Shown here in pieces: positions 24,809 through 31,537 of a DNA stretch of 34,455 nucleotides (its first letter is position 1; the number at the start of each line of letters is the position of its first letter). The DNA lies in NCBI GenBank assembly GCA_028702675.1, contig JAQVOJ010000021.1, positions 1 through 34,455 of the forward strand. Direction: 5' to 3'. The DNA comes from Bacteroidales bacterium. GTDB taxonomy: Bacteria > Bacteroidota > Bacteroidia > Bacteroidales > ML635J-15. The notes under the pieces were generated by a model. That model had not been told where the DNA came from, did no database searches, and worked only from the letters and a program-made list of their open reading frames with translations. Position numbers and translations under genes: made by a program.

Positions 24809-26440
24809 ATGAAACAAACACTTGAAGGTAATATAATTGATATTTTTAAAAGAGAAATATTTCCAGGAGAAATTCATTTCGAAGACGGTATAATCACCTC
24901 TATTATACCAAATAACAAAACCTATGAACATTATATATCTCCAGGATTTATCGATTCACATGTACATGTAGAAAGCTCTATGCTTATTCCCTCCGAATTT
25001 GCTCGATTAGCTTTAGCAAATGGCACCGTAGCAGTTGTTTCTGATCCTCATGAAATTGCAAATGTATTAGGAATAAACGGAGTTAAGTTTATGATTGAAA
25101 ATGGTAAAAAAGTTCCACTTAAATTTTTCTTTACAGCTCCAAGTTGTGTCCCCGCTACTCCTTTCGAAACTAGTGGTGCAAATCTAAACGAAAAAGATAT
25201 TGACAAATTGATGAACGAAGAACCAATTGTAGCACTTGGGGAAATGATGAATTTCCCTGGTGTTATAAACGAGTTCGAAGATGTAATAGCTAAACTAAAT
25301 ATTACAAAAAAACATAACTTACCAATTGACGGTCATATTCCGGGAGTTATTGGAGAACCTCTACAAAAATACGCTAAATTTGGAATCAGTACCGACCATG
25401 AATGCTCAACACTTGAAGAAGCTGAAGAAAAATTAAAACTTGGTATGAATATTTTAATAAGAGAAGGCAGTGCTGCCCGCAATTTTGAAGCACTCTATCC
25501 ATTAATTAATTCAAACCCCGATTCAGTTATGCTTTGTACAGACGATAGCCATCCCGACGATTTAATTAATCATGGACATATAAATAAAATATTAAAGCTA
25601 GGAATCGAAAAGAACATTGATATCTTTAAACTTTGGAGAGCTGCAACAATAAATCCTGTTAATCATTATAATATTCCTGTAGGATTATTAAGAATTGGTG
25701 ATACAGCAGATTTTATTATTATTGAAGACTTAGTAAATTTAAAAATTAAAGAAACTTATATTAATGGAGAACTCGTTTTTAGCAACCAAAGAGTTTTATT
25801 TGATAAAATCACGGAAAATACTGTAAATAATTTCAAACGTATAGAACATATCAAGATTGATGATTTAAAAATTAAAAACATCGATAAGCCTGTAAACGTA
25901 ATTGAATGCTACGATGGCTCATTAGTAACAGGTAGTTTTAGTTCCATATTACAATCACAAAACAACTATTTGATTCCAGACCTTAATAAAGATATTTTGC
26001 CAATAAGTGTTATTAATCGCTATACCGAGTCAAAACCGTCTAATGGTTTTATTAATGGTTTTGGACTCAGAAAAGGAGCAATTGCTTCTACTGTTGCCCA
26101 CGACAGTCATAATATTATTGCAATTGGTTCAAACTATGAAAGCTTACAAATTGCAATAAACGAACTTATAGAAAGTAAGGGCGGAATTTGCTTTGTTAAC
26201 GATAAGGACAGATATATTATTCCACTACCATATGCCGGATTAATGACTAACGAAGATGGATATACAGTTGCAAAAAAATACGAATTAATAAACAAAGCAG
26301 TTCAGTCATCGGGATGCAAATTAAAAGCTCCTTTTATGACTCTTTCATTTATGGCTCTACTTGTAATACCCGAACTCAAAATTGGTGATAAAGGACTATT
26401 TGATATAAATAAATTTGATTTCATAGATATTTATGTATAA
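24809..26440 (+). CDS. ade: Adenine deaminase
   Basis: This 543-residue amidohydrolase converts adenine to hypoxanthine and ammonia in purine salvage. Metal-ligand and catalytic motifs are all present: HVHVESS (H51, H53), SDPHEIANVLG (D79, H81), GEMMNFPG (E145), DGHIPG (H176), TDHECS (D196, H197) and CTDDSHPDD (D245). The C-terminal domain includes VAHDSHNIIAIG, characteristic of Ade. Length is standard. The gene is flanked on both sides by parS-like sites at 24774-24789 and 26441-26456. Confidence 0.94.
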   Translation: MKQTLEGNIIDIFKREIFPGEIHFEDGIITSIIPNNKTYEHYISPGFIDSHVHVESSMLIPSEFARLALANGTVAVVSDPHEIANVLGINGVKFMIENGKKVPLKFFFTAPSCVPATPFETSGANLNEKDIDKLMNEEPIVALGEMMNFPGVINEFEDVIAKLNITKKHNLPIDGHIPGVIGEPLQKYAKFGISTDHECSTLEEAEEKLKLGMNILIREGSAARNFEALYPLINSNPDSVMLCTDDSHPDDLINHGHINKILKLGIEKNIDIFKLWRAATINPVNHYNIPVGLLRIGDTADFIIIEDLVNLKIKETYINGELVFSNQRVLFDKITENTVNNFKRIEHIKIDDLKIKNIDKPVNVIECYDGSLVTGSFSSILQSQNNYLIPDLNKDILPISVINRYTESKPSNGFINGFGLRKGAIASTVAHDSHNIIAIGSNYESLQIAINELIESKGGICFVNDKDRYIIPLPYAGLMTNEDGYTVAKKYELINKAVQSSGCKLKAPFMTLSFMALLVIPELKIGDKGLFDINKFDFIDIYV

Positions 26441-26456
26441 TGTTTCATGTGGAACA
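26441..26456. promoter_or_regulatory. parS-like ParB binding site 2
   Basis: TGTTTCATGTGGAACA matches the reverse complement of the parS consensus (TGTTTCACGTGGAACA) at 15 of 16 positions, with one substitution in the central CACGTG. It starts on the base after the ade stop codon. Together with site 1 it brackets the gene, 1.65 kb apart. Confidence 0.7.
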
Positions 26457-26491
26457 TTATCTAATTTTCTGTTTTTCAATTTGTTAGATAT

Positions 26492-26944
26492 ATGAGAACA
26501 ATAATACAGAGAGTAAGCTCAGCATCAGTAATAGTAAATAATATAACTATATCTGAAATTAATTTCGGTTATTTAATCCTATTGGGTATTGAAAATGCAG
26601 ATACTAATGAAGATGCTTCTTGGCTTGCTAATAAAATATCAAACCTAAGACTTTTTAATGACTCACAAGGGATAATGAATAATTCTATTAATGATAAGGA
26701 AGGAGATATTATTGTTGTAAGCCAATTTACTCTTCATGCTAAAACAAAAAAAGGTAATCGTCCATCTTATATTCACGCAGCCAAACCAGATATCGCAATT
26801 CCTCTTTACGAATATTTCAAAAAAGAACTACAAAATTCAATAAAAGGTAAAGTTCTATCAGGAATATTTGGAGAACATATGCATGTAAAAATAATTAATG
26901 ATGGACCAGTTACTATTTTTATAGATACTAAAAACAAAGAATAA
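26492..26944 (+). CDS. dtd: D-aminoacyl-tRNA deacylase
   Basis: This 150-residue enzyme hydrolyses D-amino acids mischarged on tRNA and also glycyl-tRNA-Ala. Both active-site motifs are seen: SQFTL (77-81, with T80) and the Gly-cisPro motif NDGPVT (136-141). The N-terminus MRTIIQRVSSASV is typical. The gene follows parS-like site 2 and is 7 bases before the small lipoprotein gene, so the two are likely co-transcribed. Confidence 0.95.
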   Translation: MRTIIQRVSSASVIVNNITISEINFGYLILLGIENADTNEDASWLANKISNLRLFNDSQGIMNNSINDKEGDIIVVSQFTLHAKTKKGNRPSYIHAAKPDIAIPLYEYFKKELQNSIKGKVLSGIFGEHMHVKIINDGPVTIFIDTKNKE

Positions 26945-26951
26945 TTTTATC

Positions 26952-27386
26952 ATGCTTTTAACCTTGAAAACTAATTATAATCAAAATCCGTTAAACATAT
27001 TAAGTTTATTTTTTATATTTATGCTTCTTACTATATTTAACTTTTCATGTAAAACAGATAATATTGAATCAGGTATAAAAGGTGTAGTAAAATATGGTGA
27101 AGGTAATTGTAGTTTAGACCCCAGTTTTTGGTATTATAATTCCTATTCCGGTTATGTATATCTAATACAAGAAAATGTAAAGGACACATTATCTGCAAGT
27201 TACAATTCGTTAAACTTATATTCAGATAGTACATATTGCAATAATGGTAATTTTTTAATATCATTAAATCCCGGTAATTACTATTTATTCATAAAAGAAT
27301 ATCCTATATTTGGAAACGACCAAAAAGTAACAGTTTATTACAATCAATTATCAGAAAAAGAGTTTTTTATTTATAAATGCATTTAA
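26952..27386 (+). CDS. Small putative lipoprotein, function unknown
   Basis: I do not recognise this 144-residue protein. A hydrophobic stretch (ILSLFFIFMLLTIFNF) leads to SC at C33, which resembles a lipoprotein signal, although the residue at -3 is Asn rather than the usual Leu. The ATG at about residue 24 is an alternative start but would leave a very short signal. The mature part begins with GIKGVVKYGEGNC and carries Tyr-rich beta strands plus a segment NPGNYYLFIKEY. This resembles the prealbumin-like/carboxypeptidase-regulatory folds of many Bacteroidota lipoproteins, but weakly. Three further cysteines could form disulfides. It sits between dtd and deoC with gaps of 7 and 19 bases. Confidence 0.65.
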   Translation: MLLTLKTNYNQNPLNILSLFFIFMLLTIFNFSCKTDNIESGIKGVVKYGEGNCSLDPSFWYYNSYSGYVYLIQENVKDTLSASYNSLNLYSDSTYCNNGNFLISLNPGNYYLFIKEYPIFGNDQKVTVYYNQLSEKEFFIYKCI

Positions 27387-27405
27387 CAAATAAAATTAAT
27401 TAACT

Positions 27406-28254
27406 ATGGATATAAATAATTCAAAATTAACAATTGAAGAGGTTAATAAAACAATTGCTAAACTAAAGCAAAAAGTTTCAGATAATAAAACAAAACCTAT
27501 TCTGACACAGATATTTAACTGTATAGATCTTACAAGTTTAAATACAGATGATACTGAAGATAAAATTTTAAAACTAACCCAAAGGGTAAATAAGTTTTCT
27601 TCAAATACATCAATACCTAATGTAGCTGCAATATGCGTATATCCTACAATGGTATCTACAGTTAAAAAAAATCTTAAAGTCCCGAATCTAAATATTGCAG
27701 CAGTAGCAGCATGTTTTCCTTCTTCGCAAACATATTTGTCAATTAAGCTAGCAGAATGCGAAATTGTTTTAAATAAAGGAGCAAACGAAATTGATATAGT
27801 TTTGTCAGTAGGTAAATTTCTTGAAGGAAACTATCATTATTGCACAACCGAAATTACTATGATTAAACAATTATTAGCTCACAATCATTTAAAAGTAATT
27901 TTAGAAACAGGTATTTTGCAGGATTTAAATCACATTTACAATGCAAGCATTCTTAGTCTTGAAGCCGGTGCCGATTTTATTAAAACATCAACAGGTAAAA
28001 CGAGTATCTCTGCTACCCCCGAAGCTGTTTATTCTATGTGCACAGCAATAAAAGACTATTATAATAAAACGGGTGAGAAAAAGGGGATTAAAGCATCTGG
28101 AGGTATTTCAACATCCGAAGAAGCTATTCTATACTATTTAATTGTTGAAAAAGTTTTAGGCAAAGAATGGTTAAATAACAAGTTATTTAGATTTGGGGCA
28201 TCCCGTTTAGCTAATAATGTATTGAAAGATATTGATGAATCAATTGTCTTCTGA
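27406..28254 (+). CDS. deoC: Deoxyribose-phosphate aldolase
   Basis: This 282-residue class I aldolase splits 2-deoxyribose 5-phosphate into glyceraldehyde 3-phosphate and acetaldehyde in deoxynucleoside catabolism. The Schiff-base lysine is K193 in ADFIKTSTGK. The proton-relay residues D130 (ANEIDIVLS) and K229 (GIKASGGIST) are present. An N-terminal extension of about 30 residues makes it longer than the E. coli enzyme. It abuts the convergent polyprenyl synthase gene with no bases between the two stops. Confidence 0.93.
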   Translation: MDINNSKLTIEEVNKTIAKLKQKVSDNKTKPILTQIFNCIDLTSLNTDDTEDKILKLTQRVNKFSSNTSIPNVAAICVYPTMVSTVKKNLKVPNLNIAAVAACFPSSQTYLSIKLAECEIVLNKGANEIDIVLSVGKFLEGNYHYCTTEITMIKQLLAHNHLKVILETGILQDLNHIYNASILSLEAGADFIKTSTGKTSISATPEAVYSMCTAIKDYYNKTGEKKGIKASGGISTSEEAILYYLIVEKVLGKEWLNNKLFRFGASRLANNVLKDIDESIVF

Positions 28255-29229
28255 TTAATTATTCCTATTAACAATAAAGTTAAGTAATTCTCTCATTGCA
28301 GTTTTTGCATTACTATTAGGAAAATATTCTAATTTTGCTTGTGCAGCATTATAATATTGATTCATTTTGTTTTCAGAATATTCAATTCCACCATTTTCAT
28401 GTACAAAATCACAAGCAAGATTCTTAATATACTCTACATCCTTACCGTTTTTCCAGTATTGCAACAGGTTTTCTTTTTTCCTACCTGAACTGTTTTTTAA
28501 TGCTCCTATAAGCGGTAATGTTGCTTTTCTTTCTATAATATCGTTACATGCAGTTTTTCCTGTTTTGTTATTAATAGTATAATCAAATATATCGTCCTTA
28601 ATCTGAAACGCCATCCCTGCATTAAAACCAAATTCCGACATTATATTTTGATTCTTTTCATTAGTACCTGCTGCATATGCCCCTACTTTACAACAAGTGC
28701 TAATCAACGAAGCTGTTTTATTTTTAATAATTTCAAAATATGTCGCTTCCGAAAAATCATTTTCCATACTACTATTCAATTGTATAAGTTCTCCAATACT
28801 CATATTTAAAACCGTAGGAGAAATTATATCGAAGAGTTTATATTCTTCCTTTTCAGTAGCTATTTTCATTGCTTTAGCAAACAAATAGTCTCCAATCAAA
28901 ATTGCTCGTTTATTTTTCCAAACAGCATTTACCGAAGGCTTGCCTCTACGCAAATCAGCCTCATCAACAACATCGTCGTGAACAAGTGTTGCAGTATGAA
29001 CAAGCTCAAGTAAAACAGCAGCATTATTACAGGTTTCATTTACATCTCCAAACATCCTTGCTGATGAATAAACCATTATAGGCCTGATGTATTTCCCCTT
29101 TTGACTAAGAACGTACTCGGTCATTTCTTTAATAAAGCCATTCTTTTTATAAATGTAATCTTTCAATTTGCTTTTAAACAAATTTAAATCGTTTTCAATA
29201 GCTATTATTATATCTGAATTTTCTCTCAT
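28255..29229 (-). CDS. Polyprenyl diphosphate synthase (long-chain trans type)
   Basis: This 324-residue enzyme is a trans-prenyltransferase adding isopentenyl diphosphate units. The first aspartate-rich motif, DDVVD, is at 85-89 (LVHDDVVDEADLRRG), and the second, DDIFD, is at 212-216 (FQIKDDIFDYT). The residue five positions before the first motif is Ala80, which fits long-chain products such as the menaquinone or heptaprenyl/octaprenyl side chain. Bulky residues there shorten chains in this family. Exact chain length cannot be read. No perfect promoter box is seen in the 71 bases before the divergent queD -7 box. Confidence 0.93.
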   Translation of the reverse strand: MRENSDIIIAIENDLNLFKSKLKDYIYKKNGFIKEMTEYVLSQKGKYIRPIMVYSSARMFGDVNETCNNAAVLLELVHTATLVHDDVVDEADLRRGKPSVNAVWKNKRAILIGDYLFAKAMKIATEKEEYKLFDIISPTVLNMSIGELIQLNSSMENDFSEATYFEIIKNKTASLISTCCKVGAYAAGTNEKNQNIMSEFGFNAGMAFQIKDDIFDYTINNKTGKTACNDIIERKATLPLIGALKNSSGRKKENLLQYWKNGKDVEYIKNLACDFVHENGGIEYSENKMNQYYNAAQAKLEYFPNSNAKTAMRELLNFIVNRNN

Positions 29230-29295
29230 GCTTCAAATTTCGCCATAAATTTACAAATAAGTAAATATTTAATGTAAAATAAACAGTAAAACCAT

Positions 29296-29303
29296 TAATT
29301 TTG
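29296..29303 (+). promoter_or_regulatory. -7 element for queD
   Basis: TAATTTTG matches TAnnTTTG, with a predicted start near 29307. It overlaps the TTG used as start in the ORF track (29301), which excludes that codon and favours the ATG at 29325 with a leader of about 18 bases. No clear -33 element is seen. Confidence 0.5.
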
Positions 29304-29324
29304 TTAGATTATAAAACAAAAATT

Positions 29325-29774
29325 ATGAATGTAATAAGAGTTACCAAAATATTTAACTTCGAAATAGCTCACGCTCTTTATAACTACGATGGTCTTTGTA
29401 GAAATATTCACGGTCATTCATACAAAATGTATGTAACTGTTTCGGGAACACCCTTAAAATCTAATAATAACCCCAAAGATGGTATGGTAATAGATTTTTC
29501 TGAATTTAAATCAATAATTAAAAAACATATAGTTGATAAATTTGATCATTCTCTATTTCTTAATAAAAATGAAGATTCTGACAATTTAATCAATCAACAA
29601 ATGTTCAAGAGGTTATTTATCTTTGACTTTCAGCCTACTTGCGAAAACATGATTATTCATTTTGCAGAAATTATAAAAACTGTTTTACCCCATAACCTAA
29701 AATTATTATCAGTTAGACTACACGAAACAGATAACAATTATGCTGAATGGTATTCTTCTGATCAGATTTATTGA
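29325..29774 (+). CDS. queD: 6-carboxy-5,6,7,8-tetrahydropterin synthase (QueD) / 6-pyruvoyltetrahydropterin synthase family
   Basis: The ORF track starts at TTG 29301, but the ATG at 29325 is preferred because the TTG lies inside the promoter. The 149-residue product has the zinc ligands H16 (FEIAHAL), H29 and H31 (NIHGH), and catalytic C25 (GLCRNIHGH). KFDHSLFL and the C-terminal RLHETDNNYAEW complete the active-site set. QueD makes the pterin intermediate of queuosine synthesis. Related folate or tetrahydrobiopterin enzymes cannot be fully excluded, and no other queuosine gene is nearby. Confidence 0.85.
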   Translation: MNVIRVTKIFNFEIAHALYNYDGLCRNIHGHSYKMYVTVSGTPLKSNNNPKDGMVIDFSEFKSIIKKHIVDKFDHSLFLNKNEDSDNLINQQMFKRLFIFDFQPTCENMIIHFAEIIKTVLPHNLKLLSVRLHETDNNYAEWYSSDQIY

Positions 29775-29791
29775 TTATAAAATTCTTAGTT

Positions 29792-30742
29792 ATGTTTACA
29801 AACAAAGGAAATACAGCAACTAAAATTGGTTTTAGAGAAGGATTAGTAGAAATTGCTTCCGAGAATAAAAATGTCTTAGGTTTAGGGGCTGATATAACTT
29901 CGTCGGTTGGCATGGATTTATTTGCAAAAAAATTTCCGGAACGCTTTTTTTCTTTCGGAATTGCCGAGCAAAATATTGCTGCTGTTGCTGCAGGCATGGC
30001 ATTAAGCGATAAAATTCCTTTTTTCTCAACTTATGGAGTTTTTGCTACACTCCGATGTGCCGATCAAATAAGAATTTCTATTTGTTATAATAATGTTCCC
30101 GTTAAAATTGGAGGTGCTCATGCAGGAATTTCTGTAGGTCCAGACGGAGCAACCCATCAAGCTCTTGAAGACATTTCCATAATGCGAACCTTACCCAATA
30201 TGACCGTACTGTCACCTTGTGATGCAAACCAAACAAAAATAGCAACCATAGCTTCAGTTAAACAAGTAAATGGCCCCTGCTACATAAGATTTGGCAGAGC
30301 AGAATTTCCTAATTTTACAGACGAAAACTTAGAATTCATTGTAGGAAAAGGACAAGTTTTAAAAAAAGGCTCAGATGTTTCAATAATTGCTACCGGACAT
30401 ATGGTTTGGGAAGCACTTGAAGCGGCAAAATTTTTAAAAAACAAATCAATAAACGCGCAAGTAATTAATATTCACACTATTAAACCTATTGATAAAGAAC
30501 TCATTATTGAAGCGGCAAAAAAAACAGGAGCTATAGTTACAGCCGAAGAACATCAAATTTACGGCGGATTGGGTAGTGCTGTTGCAGAAATATTGAGCCA
30601 ATATTATCCCGTACCAATGCGAATAGTGGGAATGCCTGATTGTTTTGGAGAATCCGGAAAACCTAATGAACTTATGAATAAATACGGTTTAACCGCAAAA
30701 AATATTGTTCAAAATGTAATGGATTTGGTCCATCCGCTCTAA
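29792..30742 (+). CDS. Transketolase family protein, C-terminal half (pyrimidine-binding and C-terminal domains)
   Basis: The ORF starts at TTG 29771, but the ATG at 29792 (MFTNKGNTATKIGFREG) is the better start. The 316-residue protein has the transketolase pyrimidine-binding domain with the catalytic glutamate in FGIAEQN, the substrate/cofactor segment GGAHAGISVGPDGATHQ, and the C-terminal domain (KGQVLKKGSDVSIIATGHMV). It lacks the TPP pyrophosphate-binding N-terminal half, which family members encode as a separate subunit, normally adjacent. Here the upstream gene is queD, so a partner must be elsewhere. This gives it the shape of one subunit of a split transketolase. Use as part of a DXS-like or other ketol-acid enzyme is an alternative. 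Confidence 0.85.
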   Translation: MFTNKGNTATKIGFREGLVEIASENKNVLGLGADITSSVGMDLFAKKFPERFFSFGIAEQNIAAVAAGMALSDKIPFFSTYGVFATLRCADQIRISICYNNVPVKIGGAHAGISVGPDGATHQALEDISIMRTLPNMTVLSPCDANQTKIATIASVKQVNGPCYIRFGRAEFPNFTDENLEFIVGKGQVLKKGSDVSIIATGHMVWEALEAAKFLKNKSINAQVINIHTIKPIDKELIIEAAKKTGAIVTAEEHQIYGGLGSAVAEILSQYYPVPMRIVGMPDCFGESGKPNELMNKYGLTAKNIVQNVMDLVHPL

Positions 30743-30752
30743 TTCTTATGAA

Positions 30753-31529
30753 ATGATTAATAAAAAAGAGCTTATTTATATGAATATTATTCTAATTACA
30801 ATTCTTTCAATATTTTACTCGTGCAATAATAGTATCAGTAATTATTACCTTACTCCTATATCAATGAATTTTTTTGAAAGGAACACTTCAGTTCTAAGTA
30901 AAAACATTCTTACAGGAAAAGAAAACCCTAATACTATACAATACTTTGTAAAGGTAAAATCAGAATACTGCTTATATGGAGAACAATATTTACATAAACA
31001 AGCATACAATGCATATATTGATATGTATAAGCATGCACAAGAAGAAGGTATTGAATTAAAAATACTTTCTTCGCACCGAACATATTACACTCAAAACTGG
31101 CTTTGGGAAACTAATTGGGAAAAAAACAGAAATAAATTTACCACCGATAGTGCATGCGTAAAAAATATGTTAGATTATTTATCAATACCAGGAACTTCGC
31201 GTCACCATTGGGGAACAGATATAGATATATTAAGTGTTTCACCAGAATATTTTACATACGGAAAGGGTATAGAAGCATTAAATTGGCTAAATAAAAACGC
31301 AAAAACTTATGGATATTATCTAAGTTACACACCTAATAGAGAAATTGGTTATAATTATGAACCATGGCACTGGTCTTATGCTCCCTTGTCAAGAAAATAT
31401 CTTAAACAATATATTGAAACAATCACAATTGAAGATTTAGGCAATATCAAAGGAATAAGCACAGTACATTTTAATGAAATAATAAATGAATATGTTTTAG
31501 GAATTAATCCTGAATTATTACCATCCTAA
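30753..31529 (+). CDS. D-alanyl-D-alanine carboxypeptidase, VanY/M15 family
   Basis: This 258-residue protein has a hydrophobic N-terminus ending in FYSC (C24), so it may be a lipoprotein. An internal ATG (residue 10) would still keep the signal. The zinc-peptidase motifs of M15B are present: SRHHWGTDID (H151, D158 as ligands) and EPWHW (E203, H206). SSHRTYYTQ carries the usual Arg. Enzymes of this family trim the terminal D-Ala of peptidoglycan precursors or pentapeptides. No vancomycin-resistance genes are around it, so a general cell-wall role is likely. It starts 10 bases after the transketolase stop. Confidence 0.88.
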   Translation: MINKKELIYMNIILITILSIFYSCNNSISNYYLTPISMNFFERNTSVLSKNILTGKENPNTIQYFVKVKSEYCLYGEQYLHKQAYNAYIDMYKHAQEEGIELKILSSHRTYYTQNWLWETNWEKNRNKFTTDSACVKNMLDYLSIPGTSRHHWGTDIDILSVSPEYFTYGKGIEALNWLNKNAKTYGYYLSYTPNREIGYNYEPWHWSYAPLSRKYLKQYIETITIEDLGNIKGISTVHFNEIINEYVLGINPELLPS

Positions 31530-31537
31530 TTTGTAGA

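Noticed and set aside
29301-29324. TTG start for queD in the ORF track
   Set aside because: The codon overlaps the TAATTTTG promoter box, and family proteins start near the MNVIRVTKIF sequence.
29771-29791. TTG start for the transketolase half
   Set aside because: It overlaps the queD stop. The ATG at 29792 gives the usual family N-terminus.
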